From: Apoda limacodes
Lineage: Eukaryota; Arthropoda; Insecta; Lepidoptera; Limacodidae
Length of the DNA: 64,000 bases
Assembly (NCBI GenBank): GCA_946406115.1
Contig: OX291544.1
Location: forward strand, 4,030,001-4,094,000
Direction of reading: 5' to 3'
Shown here: positions 1-11,800 of the stretch, one piece after another
Position numbering within the stretch: position 1 is the stretch's first letter
Layout: the number at the start of each line of letters is the position of its first letter
Made by a program: the position numbers and the translations under genes
The notes under the pieces: model-generated
What the model was told of the DNA's origin: nothing
What the model saw: only the letters and a program-made list of their open reading frames with translations
The model's database searches: none

Positions 1-1751
1 CAAGAAACTCAACAAGTTTGTTTTTTATATATTTTGTTTGACAATACATGATGTTCGCATGAGCTATTTTTCAAACAAAAGATTCTTATACAGATATATT
101 AACTGAGTTTAACTTTAAATGAATACATATTTAAAAAAAAGACTAAAATACTTTATCTGAAGTTCAATATACATTAAGTTTATAAAAAACATTGCTATTT
201 ACTTATGGTTACAAGTAATACAGTTTGTACTTTTGCAGATGGTACAGAGATACGAGTAACATGTATTATTTTTAGTCATTTGGCTGTAAGTATACATAAA
301 AATCTTAAAAAGTTTTTTAAGTTACAACAAGTTACCCATCACTTATCATGTAGTCTTAAATTCTAGTTAGTCCAAAAAGGAAATATTTACCACTGTGAGA
401 AATTTCCTTGATATTACAAAAAGCCGAGAGTATCTAGTGTATAAATATTTCCTTATTTTGACTAAACTCTAACAATTCCCAAATTCGTAAGTTATTTTAT
501 ATAGTATTTCAACTATCATAAGATTTGAAACTTCTTATAAACCAGTAACACATGGGTATTTAACACTAAATTAATTACTTCAAAATTGCACTTCTCTCAT
601 AAAATTAACAGTAGGTTACAGTAAAAAAATATGTTTGGATCTACATTTCTTCGTACTTTAAAAATCATGAATGACATAAGTCATTTAAATTAAATACTTA
701 AAACTACGCTCTTGGTTTTATTTATTTGGAATTTCGCTTATAATTTAAAATTGACCTTATTACCTACTACTCTGGCAGCCATCTTGAATTGAATATCTGG
801 CGGAGATCTTGAAAGCACAAATTCTTCTTTGTATTATTAATTATTTTAGTTAGTTCAAGTAATATTTGTTATTTTTTCACTCCGCCCAGTGAATTAATTG
901 ATTATTATTTCTACATAGATAGAACCGTCGATACTTGACTCTTAAGTTGAATTAAGGATCGTTATTTTTTCTTGTTGTAACTTGTTCTGTACTTAATGTT
1001 TGGTTCACCATTGTTCAAGATGGATATTCAGGTATTGTTGATTTTATGATCATTAAAATGTCTACATATGTAAGGTGTTCATGTCTTACGTATATAATCT
1101 CTCTGTGTGTACTTATTATCTCACCGGCCTTTCTATGTGTAAGATCTCTTATATAATTGAAATATCTTTCAGATTCAGTTCAAATGTAGTTCCCTGATAT
1201 CTGGATCTAAGTTAGTAGCTACACTTGGTTTGCACGTGGTCTGCAGATTTGATGGTTATCTGTAAAAAACAATAACCATTAAAATTATGGGTGATAATGG
1301 CAGGTATTAGTTATTTGTTTTCCTTATAATAAGATAAACAATAACTAAATCAACCGTCATTTCTGAAAAAATTTTCGTATTAAAAAAAAAATAACCGTAA
1401 TTTAATCATTTATCAAATTCTATTCTAATTGTATACAGGTAAATACCAACGTTTATTGAATGTCAATAACCCAAGCTTGGCAAGAATCTTCTGATAAACG
1501 AGCGAAGAGAATTGTTTACTTAATGAAATGAAATTTACTAAGTTTTGCTATTTATTGAATTCAGCAATTTTGATTTTTGGACCCATTTTAGTAACCTCTA
1601 GGCTCAAAGAGAAGTTAATACGTGAAAAAAGGTAAACAAGTGAGAAGAATATATTTTAATATAACATAATTAATGATTTATTATTTTAAATTTAAATGTA
1701 AAACTAAAAGTGTAACTTAATAAAAGTTCAGATTTAAGCAGCCTAACTTAC

Positions 1752-1813
1752 CAGGATATATAAAGAAGGGTTTCGTGGCCGCGTTGCTCTTCGATTTTCA
1801 GCTTGGGTTCAAA
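1752..1813 (-). other. Exon-like block C in the left long repeat
   Basis: Read on the minus strand, the block follows an acceptor 'caatttcag' and ends at a donor CCTG|GTAAGT. It is 62 bp and open from its first base (begins FEPKLKIEEQRGHETLL), ending in phase 2. The right copy at 62810-62872 keeps both splice signals but carries a one-base insertion that shifts the frame. I do not recognise the protein. It may be a decayed gene fragment or a non-coding exon. Confidence 0.35.
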
Positions 1814-1905
1814 CTGAAATTGAAATGAGAATAAATTGAATACCAATATTTAATCAAAAATATTTTTAAATACATTGTAACAGACAATGAGATTAAAATA
1901 AATAC

Positions 1906-1956
1906 CTGTCATAGTTGAAAGAAATCCACCGGCTTCAACGATTCCACGCTACGCAT
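1906..1956 (-). other. Exon-like block B in the left long repeat
   Basis: The minus-strand block lies between a pyrimidine-rich acceptor 'cttttttttacag' and a donor ACAG|GTATTT. In the phase that would join block C it reads MRSVESLKPVDFFQL, then one TGA stop, then Q. The counterpart at 62967-63030 keeps both splice sites but differs by a one-base indel and a longer 5' part. Both copies look inactivated if the block was ever coding. Confidence 0.35.
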
Positions 1957-2379
1957 CTGTAAAAAAAAGAAAAAAATATTGTTACGTTCGTTACATCTCC
2001 GACTACCCCTTCGGTAATAAATGACGTAAAAGGAAATAATTGTATAAAGTAATATTTTAAATGGAAAAGTGATTTTGTTTGTCCTACCGTCCTGTCGCGA
2101 CGGACCACCCGATTGAGCTGAAATTCGGCAGTGGCCAAGCAGCCAGTGAGATTTAACTCAATTCCACGTGGAGTAACAAAGGCTACAGCTTTCTATAGCA
2201 AATTTTATAACCGAATTTAGCGCGACCAAAGCCAGTTATATAAATTTAAGTCACTTAGTTTAACAATTTAATACCTATCTATTCATTTACTTGTCAAAGT
2301 CAATTTTTTTTATTCAAATTAGGTTTTTACAAACACTTTTTAATCGTCACAGTTATGAAATAATTGAATTTAAACTCAC

Positions 2380-2488
2380 CTTTTTGAAACTTAAATGATG
2401 GCGATGAAACCCGAGAGCGAAGCTTAGTCGATGTAATGGATCAGTGCGGCACGAAGACAAGTTTCTTTCATCCTGCCACTGGACGGAG
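2380..2488 (-). other. Exon-like block A in the left long repeat
   Basis: The minus-strand block is 109 bp, with acceptor 'tctgtttttag' and donor AAAAG|GTGAGT, which is close to consensus. One of the three frames is open across the whole block (contains SVQWQDERNLSSCRTDPL). The counterpart at 63483-63614 keeps both splice sites exactly but is 23 bp longer, partly through a 15-bp tandem duplication, and no frame stays open. Blocks A, B and C lie in gene order on the minus strand. The product is not recognised. Confidence 0.35.
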
Positions 2489-2894
2489 CTAAAAACAGAA
2501 ATAATACATCTAATTATATCTTTATCCCTGTTTTGTAGGTCTGTTATGAAGATTTTGGGTTTTTCATCGAAACCTACATTGATTTTCCAAACGAACAATC
2601 CTATCCCGTCTTCCACTTAGTAGCGTTGCTACTACAACTAAGCTCCAGGTATCATCTGGAATGCTTTTTATAATGGCGATCGGTCCTGTTAGTGCTTACA
2701 TGACCTGGCCTTCGCTACTTTAGCTTACTACCTATATAGTAAATATATCACATTGGATCTTTTAAGATTTTTTATTACAGACTGCTGTACTTACTTGACG
2801 ATTAAACTTCCAATTTCTATGATTATGTGCCTCTTCTATCTCCACCAGACGTTCAGACTCGGTGACAGCTTCCGCGATCGCACAGCATACACAT

Positions 2895-3122
2895 AAATAC
2901 ATTCGCACTGCAGACACGTCAAATACATTCGCTCAGCAAAAAAAAAAAAACATTCGCTAGGCAGAGATAAAATACATTCGCTTAGCAGAAATAAAATACA
3001 TTCGCTTGGTAGAAATAAAATAAATTCGCTTAGCAGAAATAATATACATTCGCAGTGCAGAAACATAAAATACATTCGCTCAGCAGAAATAAAAGACATT
3101 CGTAGCGCAGATAAAAGACCGC
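2895..3122. repeat. Tandem array with a ~27-bp unit (AATACATTCGCTTAGCAGAAA)
   Basis: About eight diverged units of the form 'aaatacattcgcttagcag' plus 'aaata' follow one another. The centre 'ATTCGCNTAGCAG' is best conserved and the spacers vary by a few bases. The minus strand stays open through the array and gives a Leu/Phe-rich translation, which is a consequence of the repeat and not evidence of a protein. Confidence 0.75.
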
Positions 3123-5440
3123 AAAGCAAATAACCACCAGTCAAAAGAGAGAACATAAGATACAGGCAATATAAAAGTATACAAAATTGTTTTAAAGTAA
3201 GCAATATTTTTTTTGTTGTAAATGAGATAAACGAAGTCGAAAATTGAATTTCGGCTAATTTTAATTTTGTGTATGTTTCTATTTGTACGTCACGTTTTGT
3301 TTTAAAAACAGCTTTTGGAATTGAGTAAAAACTCTATAAGGTTATCAGTTTCCTTGTTTTTGATAATTCCATAAAATATGACAATTGTACACTTTCGGAA
3401 TAAGATTTAGCGCGTTTTGAATGTCGCCACTTATTGAATATATCGTAAGCTTAAAGATATTTTTCTTTAGTACAAAGATACGTCTGGACTAGTCACTATG
3501 TTGTCTTAACATTTCTGGAGTTAAAGAAACAAAATAATTAAGTAAATAAACGATCTCATTTTGAAATAATTAGTTTCCCGCCATTTCTTTATAGATACAA
3601 TGTATTTATGCTCTTTTTGACTGGGAGTTTACAAGTTGTCGCTCTGAAAATAAATTCGCGAAGCAAACCTCACATATGCAAATATTTAAAAAAAAATCTG
3701 GATCTGTTACAAAAATATTTTGCAGGAGTTTAATATTTTTTTTATTTGACTGTTTTATTTGACGGATTTTGTGCGGTGCGTAAATTTAAAAATGAATGAC
3801 AATGGATGAAAAAAACTTCTGTAAGCCACAATAGGATATTTTGCTAAAACCTTATTGTCTTTTGAAATAGATCAATAAAATAGTTTTTTTTTTTTAATAT
3901 TTGCTTGTATATAAGGAAGATGAAACTAGTCGCAATAGATAAGTAAGTTCCCTTGGCTCGCTCATGAAAGACAAATGGAAACACAAATTCGCATAGCATT
4001 AACACAGTAAATAAAACATATAAACTAGATGAAACAAACGATAAAATATATAAATCCCCAAACTGCCAATATAAAATCTTTATGAACATAAAAAGCCGAG
4101 ACAAAAAATATCAAGATACCAGAAACATGATTATATTAATTGAAATAAAAATAAAAAATTATATATTTGACTGTTAAATTGAATCTCGTAAATGATAGAT
4201 AAAGCATTTGCTAGATCATAGATTTTTTAGTATATAATAAAACCCGTAGTTATAATTATCGAGGCCTTATATAACAGAGAGATCTATGCTGACAGTTATG
4301 GTGTGTGAAAATAATAAAAAAAATACATACATGTAAGTATAAATATAAATTTATGTTACTTATAATATGTTATATAGATATGAAAAAGAAATATTCGCAT
4401 GGTAAAATCTTCTTTTCTCTTGAAGTGTTCTTATCTTCACAGAATCCAATATCCTGCTATAAAATATATGTATTGACGGAATTAAACAAAAGCAAATAAG
4501 TGAAACATACACAAAGATTAGCATAGCAAGTGAACCAGAAAATCTTCATGCTTCATTACTCTTCGTCGTACTAAATTTTTCTTGATAATTGTTCATTCTT
4601 CATAAAATTTTCAAATGTTTCTTCGATGCTAAAGAAAGGAGTAACGCATATAGCAAAGAAAAAGAAATCGCATTGCCGAATAAATATACATATAAGTACA
4701 TAAATATCCACAAAATAATTATTTACTGAAAACACACGTACAATAGAAGTAATATGATCGCATTGCAAAAAAATACAGAAAAATTATGACCAAGAGATGT
4801 TTTAAAAGTTTACATAAATAGGTATTTTCAGGAAAAACAAGTTTCTTTACAAAACAGTGCAAGATATCAAAATCTAAGAAGTCGGAGCCCACATGTGACG
4901 AGTCTCAAACGAAAACATATATCTAATTTATCTAGGTGTCCAGAGATCTTCTAGTAAATACAACAATTAAAACAGTTTCTTCTAGTTACATACATGTTTT
5001 GGTTAAGATTTCTATAAATGGACATTAAAGATAATTGATTTAAGGTTATGTAGCTGGTGCAGCGCTGTATAAAAATAATGTGACATTCTGTTAAACGTTA
5101 CAGGTACTAAACCGTACCTAAATGATCAACAGCCATTTTGTTGTGTGTGAAGGCGGACTTGATGTCTTCTACGCGAAGTTAGGATGTTCATGCTTCTAGG
5201 TGATGACAGGTTGTTGAAAGACTTTGACGAAAAATTCTTCGTCCGCTGCAGCAGACTTCTTTTTTGTATTGGTGTATAAAGGTGGAGAAAATACGTCAAC
5301 GGCATACCCTATAAATCAATTACAAAGCGCGTCACAAAATAAACTCGTGCTCTAATAGTCAATTTGCATATTAATTTAAGTTTTTGTTTTAATTGAGACT
5401 TTACTACCCGTTAATTGTGATTTTGGTACTGAGAATATCT
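3123..5440. other. AT-rich stretch without a recognisable gene
   Basis: No coding region, RNA gene or clear element is visible. The only pattern is that the core word of the neighbouring 27-bp array returns in degenerate form ('attcgcgaagcaaa' near 3654, 'attcgcatagca' near 3988, 'tattcgcatgg' near 4391, 'gattagcatagca' near 4515, 'gatcgcattgcaaa' near 4755). This suggests an older, larger array that has decayed. Confidence 0.4.
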
Positions 5441-6240
5441 AACAAGAAATTTAGCTACCAGGGGATGCACCATGTGCAATCCGCCTTTGGGTGCCTGGTT
5501 TTGGTGGGGCTTTGGATGTGTGGGGGTGTTGCGGACGAGAACGTACGTGTATGTGTGTATATACATGTTTGGATAGATATTGTGTACTTGATGGCTTGGT
5601 TCCTGCATGACTGATTGGTAACAGGTGTACATCCGGGAGTTTCTTGTCACTTCTTCTCCCTTTAGGCTAGTTTCCGAAGTGATGGTAGTTTAAATGATGT
5701 GCATTTGTTGCCGGGCTGTTGTGTAGGGGCTGGGCCACTTTCGGGTGTGCAACGTCTGTTAGAATTTGTGTGTGCATTTATGTATATGTGCGTGTTTGTG
5801 TGTAGCACCTGCTCGTGTTCTGAGCCCTGCCGCTATCGGGCGGCCGAACGAGGATTGAATCAGATAGGACCTATAAGTTCTTTTACGTATAGTTTTATTT
5901 TCTATCTTTTATGTTATGAATACCTATTTATTTATTTATTTGCATTTTTGTAAAATTTAAATATGTATGTATGTGTATATATATGTATATGTACGTCTGC
6001 TGTGTAATATTATATGTTAAATGAATATAGTACAATCGAAGTTTTATTGTAGTTGCTTGAGTGTGTCATGCTCTCTTAAAGTGTCTCTGCGGTGGTGGCG
6101 TGTGTGTCGGGTCGTTACGTTCCCTAAAACATGGTTGAGCGAAGCGATGGCTGATTCATGTGTCATACGTGTGAACGGGTGCCGCCTGTGGAGGCTGGTC
6201 TGCTCTTGCAAACTTCTTTGTATTCCTATTAAATATATAT
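5440..6240 (+). mobile_element. Interspersed repeat C, probably a non-LTR retrotransposon relic
   Basis: The segment is more G/T-rich than its surroundings. Its part near 5535-5610 ('tgtgtacttgatggcttgg') returns as the reverse complement at 47207-47305, so it is a dispersed element. The stretch 'ttcttgtcacttcttctcc' followed by 'ccgaagtgatggtag' resembles the end of RTE-type non-LTR retrotransposons of insects as I remember them. No intact reading frame is present. Edges are uncertain. Confidence 0.5.
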
Positions 6241-6269
6241 TTACGTCTGCTATGTAATATTATATGTTA
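5993..6269. repeat. 27-bp direct repeats flanking a 223-bp insert
   Basis: The word beginning ACGTCTGCTGTGTAATATTA at 5993-6019 recurs at 6243-6269 with a single change. The intervening DNA (6020-6242) is much more GC-rich than the repeats. This looks like a long target duplication or a local duplication around an insert. Confidence 0.55.
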
Positions 6270-6350
6270 TATAATATTATATAATATATTTAAATCCCGT
6301 CACAGAATAATTGAAAACTTTTAACGTATCACATGGTGCCCCCAAAAATC

Positions 6351-6410
6351 CGGCCAAGTGCCACTCAGACTCGCGCACCGAGGGTTCCGTAAAAACCTAT
6401 AAAAATAGGT
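6351..6410 (+). mobile_element. Fragment of interspersed family A (CGGCCAAGTG end)
   Basis: It starts 'CGGCCAAGTGCCACTCAG', continues 'actcgcgcaccgagggttcc' and then 'gtaaaaacctataaaaatag'. This is one terminus of the family found in full near 17441 and 26228. Only this end is present. Confidence 0.75.
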
Positions 6411-6580
6411 ATATAAGTTAAAAATTTACGGTTTTCGCAACTTTCCTTTACTTGCGCTATAAGACGTTGCTAGGCAGATAAAGGAAATTAACTGTTTAAT
6501 TATTTTTACAAGAAAGACGGCAACGTTTATAACATACTTTCAAAAAGTAGGAAGTTCTATGTGGGACAAGGTTATTTTTT

Positions 6581-7330
6581 AGGGTTCCAATGGCAAAAAC
6601 GGAACCCTTATAAATTCGCCAAGTCCGACCATCCGTATGTCACAGTCTTATTATTTTGGGAGTAGCTTTACTTACATTGAACCGAGGGATGAAAATTTTT
6701 TTTTCCGAGCGCCATATTATGTGGATTATCATTGGATAGGGCTTTAAAAATGAAGAAACTTTTATATTTTGCTTTTATATCAGCTACAAAAATCAAGGAT
6801 TTCCATACAAACGTTAAACCTCAATTTTACGGGGTGAATTGTGCGGAATCCTCTTTTGATGTTCGCTTACGTTACGTTACTCATATAACAGGAACCTCTT
6901 TACTAAATATAAAGTCTCTAAACCCAGTAGATTGGGCTGTGCAGAGTGCGTTTATATATCAGTCAAGTCACTCAGTTAATATATAGATTTTTAGGTGTAT
7001 GTTTAGTTATGCAATAAGTTTTTCAACCTACCTCAAAAAGGAGGAGGTTTTATGTTCGAAGTCAATTGTAAACCGATATCAAAATTTTTTTTTTAAAAGT
7101 GTATACTCCAGAGGTGTTCCCATATTACTGAAATGGATTTAAAATTTAAACCTATGCTTAAAAAAAAATTGGTGTTAATTTGCAACTCGTGTATAACACG
7201 CCTTTTATGTTGATTTTTTTACAAGTATGGATGTTTTTAGTTTAAGAAAAAAAGTAATTCGACACTCAAAAGCAAAAAATAAAAACTTATTAACAAAAAA
7301 AAAAATACAACCGGCTCCAAAAATGCAATA
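6581..7330. mobile_element. Composite of decayed interspersed repeats
   Basis: 6581-6660 has the hairpin end of family A (AGGGTTCC ... CGGAACCCTT, then 'ccgtatgtcacag'), homologous to 14500-14580. 7019-7060 contains 'cctcaaaaaggaggaggttt', a word very common in lepidopteran repeats. The block ends with 'caaccggctccaaaaatgc'. An open stretch at 6732-6986 lies inside the repeat and shows no recognisable protein. Confidence 0.5.
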
Positions 7331-7598
7331 AAAAGATAAAAATAATTATTGCACACATTTGATCTGTATTATCGTTTGAATTTGGTTTCATGCAAGTGAA
7401 GTGTATTATGAACTGTTAGGTACACCAACTTCAAACTGTAATTCAGATCAGATTTTTGAAAAAAATATTTTAACCTTATTGAACATATTTTTGAAGCCGG
7501 TAGTAGAATGCCAAAAAACATTCAACTTCAAAGAGAAGATAACACTTATCTAGCTTAATGTTTTGCGTTAGGTTTATTTTTCACTTTATAGTGGGGTT

Positions 7599-7850
7599 TT
7601 GAGTGCGGTGTACTTTTTTATTAATAAAGGATACCGCACCTCAATACTATTAAAAAAAAAACGAAACAGGATTACTTCGTTGTCCACCTGTATGTCTGTG
7701 AGTCATAACACTTTTTCTCAGGAACCGGTGAAGGTATAATCAGTATAATTAGTATCAAATGAATATTAAATATCTGGGTCTACACTCCTCTAAAAAATCA
7801 AACTTCTGCATAAGTCAACGCAATAGCAATTGAATATTTTTAAATCCTAT
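7599..7850. mobile_element. Family A variant with a leading hairpin
   Basis: Positions 7599-7645 form an imperfect hairpin (TGAGTGCGGTGTAC against GGATACCGCACCTCAA). The next ~190 bp match 16990-17170, sharing 'ggatcactttgttgtc', 'tgtctgtctgt'-like words and a run near 'aagtcaatgcaata'. It is a diverged copy of the same non-autonomous element. Confidence 0.5.
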
Positions 7851-8136
7851 AGGGAAAAATTCAAAAATTGTTTATTTGTTAAAAAATACAATCACGAACA
7901 TAAAATTGCATTATTGGCAATGATAATTGACCGTGACATAATTTTATCGATATTCTCATATCCAGCAATATTTCAAATAATAATTTTGATTTTGTAGGGA
8001 CACTTTATAGATATTCGTAGATGCTCGATTCCCGTGCTGGACGAACTGTATTTAATACAACTTTGTACAGAGCCCTCGTAGCGTAAGTAAGACAGGCTTG
8101 ACTTGTTGACGAGTCTTATCCGGTTCTTTTAGGACA

Positions 8137-8805
8137 GGGGCTGCAGTTTAGCTTAGAAAATATGCATGGTTTTCGAGTTGTGTTGAGAGTAGGGGCTGCT
8201 GTTTAGCTTAGACGAAATGCATGGTTGTTCAAGTAGTGTCAAGAAAAAGGCCCGCTATTTAGCTTAGAAAATATGCCTGGCTGTCCAAGTTGTGTCAAGA
8301 ATAGGGGCTGCTGTTTAGATTAGAAGATATGCATGGTTGTTCAAGTAGTGTCAAAAATAGGAGCTGCTGTTTAACTAAGAATGTATGCATGGCTGTCCAA
8401 GTTGTGTCAACAATAGGGGCTACTGTTTAACTAAGAAGATATGCATGGTTGTCCAAGTAGTGTAAAGAATAGGGGCTGATGTTTAGCATAGAAGATATGC
8501 ATGGCTGTTCAAGAAGTGTCAAGAATAGGGACTGCTGTTTAGCTAAGAAGATATGCATGGTTGTTTGAGTAGTGTCAAGAATAGGGACTGCTGTTTAGCT
8601 AAGAAGATATGCATGGTTGTCCAAAGAAGTGTCAAGAATAGGGGCTGCTGTTTAGCTTAGAATATATACATGGTTGTCCAAGTAGTGTCAAGAGCCCCTG
8701 CCGCTGTTAAGATTAGAAGATATGCATGGCTGTCCAAGTAGTATCAAGAATAGGGGCTGTTGTTTAGCTCAGGAAATATGCATGGCTGTCCAACAATGTT
8801 CTAGT
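8137..8805. repeat. Tandem array, about 12 copies of a 56-bp unit
   Basis: The unit reads 'ggggctgctgtttagctt' - 'agaagatatgcatggttg' - 'tccaagtagtgtcaagaata'. I count twelve units with 80-95% similarity and small length changes (one unit has an extra base in 'ccaaagaagtg'; the eleventh starts 'gcccctgccgctg'). Adjacent units 8 and 9 are the most alike. This suggests local unit exchange. No coding frame is conserved across units. Confidence 0.9.
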
Positions 8806-11800
8806 AAGTTAGTGAGATAATAAAAGTAGATGTTTTTTTTGTTGATTTATTCTTATACATAAAAGCAAAAATGGGTGCTTCTGAAAATAAGTTTTTACAC
8901 AGGTACATACGTATAGTAGAAGCACAGATCAGAAAATATAAGTATTATATGTAAATTGAATGTACAAGTATTAGGTACAGTAACATATTAAAGTCAGCTA
9001 AGTGAATCAAGGTAAAGTAAAATCTACTACTGGTCTCTTAATTACCCTCGCTGACCTTATAAGATATAATGTATTTTTTTCTACGGAAATAAAACAGTAA
9101 TGGAAAAATTAAAATAGTAATTTTATTTGTTAGTTATTCTTATCCAAAAACCCAGTGTCATTTTTACGATTTCTGAAAATATGGTAGATATTTAATAGAA
9201 TATTATGGGAAGCTAAGGTTTTGGTTTTAAAGGAATATTGTATAAAATTGAATTGAACAAGAATTACAGATATTAATAAAATATATAATAAGTAGTAAAT
9301 TTTTGTTTACGTGTATTTTTTTTTAATTATTCACAAAGCTCTTGTTTTTCGAAAGTTTTTTGCATTTGGTTGGAAAATTAAAAGGATAGGATAGGAATGA
9401 ACAGATGGACAGACATGACAGGACTATAGAAATGACTACTACAGGGCATTCTTGTTTGCCTAATTAGTCTAAAACAATTTGATATTTGTTTTAGCCGAAT
9501 TTAATATTATAAACAAAACATAATGCATACGACTTTTTATATTGGTAGAAAGGCATATCTCAAAATCTTATTGAATTCTAGCAAGAATAACAGATTGTGT
9601 CAAAGCAAATAAAATGTGGTTCAAAAAGATTACCAAATCGACCATAATAGATGTCTTAATGTCGAAACCAGACCAAAGGTATTATAGGGTTCAAATAGAA
9701 ATTGGAAATTTGGAAAATAGGTTATTTTATAATATTGTCTTCACTAAATCTCTCTGCCTGTAATTTTTTTGGTTGGGGTGTACAAAAGGGGGAGCTAAGA
9801 AATTTAGTTACTCTGACCCTTACAGTTACTAAGCAATTAAGAAGACATTTTTACTAAATTAATAAATGTCATCGCCACTGTTTGTAATTGGTGAAAAAGA
9901 GACAGCTATACCAAGTTATCATACTGATGACGTCATTTGTGTTGAAGACAACATGCGCAAAAGAGATAACACTATAACCATAAGATGCAAGTAAGAAAGA
10001 GAAAAACTTACCCATAGTGATCATTGCCGAAGGGACTGGAAGTGGAATCATCACTAAAGAGTGAATTTTATTCCGCTGCGAGCAAACAGCTTGTCTTTGT
10101 AGAAGCCATTCATAAAATCCAGTGCATTCTGAAATAGAAATAGCAATAAGTTAGAAAATTAAAGATAAATCTATGAACGTACTATCATACTAGTTAACAT
10201 ATGTATTATAGTAAACGTAACAACTTCATAATTCCCTGTTTCGTTTCTTTGTAAGAGTAACTAAAAGAATAAGCTCTGCCTTTTGTCCTTAGCACCTTAG
10301 CACCCCCTTTCGTATACTCTGACTTGACGCAATGACCAATGTGTATAGTAGGTAATATTTACCTAAATAAAAATAAAACAAACAATAACCAGAATATTTT
10401 TAGCTCATTGCTTAGACATCTGTTAGGCTTTTGTTACTCACGTTGTGTCGGAATCAAGAAAACCGCACTGACAGTTACATATTACACAATTATTTTAGAT
10501 ACATAATAACTAAAAGCACACAACAACGCACGAGGCGTCGCGTCGTTTGCTCGCGTTCTTTCTACGCTAAACTAATAAAAGTAAGTAAGCTCGAGCGGGA
10601 CGTGCGTGGCGGGACTTGACATGTGGTCACTAAACTTATCGTTGTCCTTTTCTTTCACAACAGCTCATCTGATACTTACAACGTTGCATTGTCATAACAA
10701 CTTCGGACCAGTTTTAATTTTTGACAAAATTTATATTAAAAAAAAAAACCTAGTGACATTTATCACTGAGCAAAAAAATATGGAAACTATTAAAAGTTTA
10801 TCTAAACCTGTTTGTATAATGTGTGTCTGACTTTAATCTTTACATGATACATGAAACAAGGATAGGTGTTTGCACAAGATTGCTACGCAATCCCATATAG
10901 TGTATAATATGATAGAGATGGCTATAGATGGCGTCATCGTGGCGGCTGAAGACAGGGGAGGAGAGGAAATGGCAGCTGTAATGCGTATACTGAAGACTTA
11001 ATAGCTTTACGAAAATTACCCATAATTTCAACAATTTAAGGTTCATTTTAGTTTAAAAAACTTAAGCCACGTGGTAACTAAGTAATGGTATTATTATTTG
11101 AGTAATTTTTACTATATTAAATTAAGGTAATATGCGAGTTAAAATTTATGAGACTATAATACAGGTATCATATCTATAACAGAGAGTGTTATAAGAAAAG
11201 TATGAAAAATCTTTCAAAACAGGAAAATAAATCGGAAAAAACTTAGGGACTTATGGTTCAATCGATAAAATACTAATCGAAAATAGTTAAATAAAATTCA
11301 CGCAGAAAATATAGAACACTAAAGTAAAAATGAAAAACAGAACACTTACCAGCGCCATCTTGTTTCTAAAAAGCACACCAAGTTGTAGATCGACATTTAA
11401 GTCAGTTATAATTAATTGAGATATTCAAAATTACAAGAAGAAAAAAGTGTGATATAAAATTTTAAATAGCAAAAAAATCTACATATTTGCGACCCATAAC
11501 TGGAGTCACCGCTTGGGTGGCCACTGGCTGAATGATGCTGCTAGCACATGGCCCTCGACTGAAGTCACCGACGCAGGTAGTCGGACCTAGGGTGGGGAGA
11601 AGGGACCCAGTCAAACCCAGAACCATTATGTGCCCTTTAACAATATTTACAGTATTATTACCTAACACAAATGATTTAGCTAACCTACGGTTGAACAGTG
11701 ATAAGGGACAAACTCATAGAAATGTTATTTTAAACATTTATTTAGATAGGTACCTATGCAATTAATTAGATGTAGTAACACTTTGTATTTGTATTTGGAT

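Larger units (their letters stand above)
1..2810. repeat. Left copy of a long direct repeat that flanks the window
   Basis: This stretch aligns collinearly, at roughly 85-90% by eye, with the right end of the window from about 61028 to 64000, in the same orientation. Shared landmarks include 'aagaaactcaacaagtttg' at the left edge, 'taaacaataa' near 1330/62390, and 'acttgacgattaaact' at 2795/63985. The repeat begins before base 1 in this copy, and the right copy runs past base 64000, so the unit is longer than 2.8 kb. Small indels separate the copies. The conserved parts include three minus-strand exon-like blocks, annotated separately. It could be a dispersed low-copy repeat or a duplicated gene fragment. 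Confidence 0.85.

Noticed and set aside
2836..3204. 122-residue minus-strand open frame, Leu/Phe/Cys-rich
   Set aside because: It follows the 27-bp tandem array; the repetitive translation mirrors the repeat.
8137..8805. CRISPR-like appearance of regularly spaced repeats
   Set aside because: The 56-bp units are contiguous without unique spacers, and the sequence is eukaryotic.
11462..11765. Overlapping open frames on both strands in a GC-richer patch
   Set aside because: The patch is probably an old repeat fragment; neither translation is recognisable.
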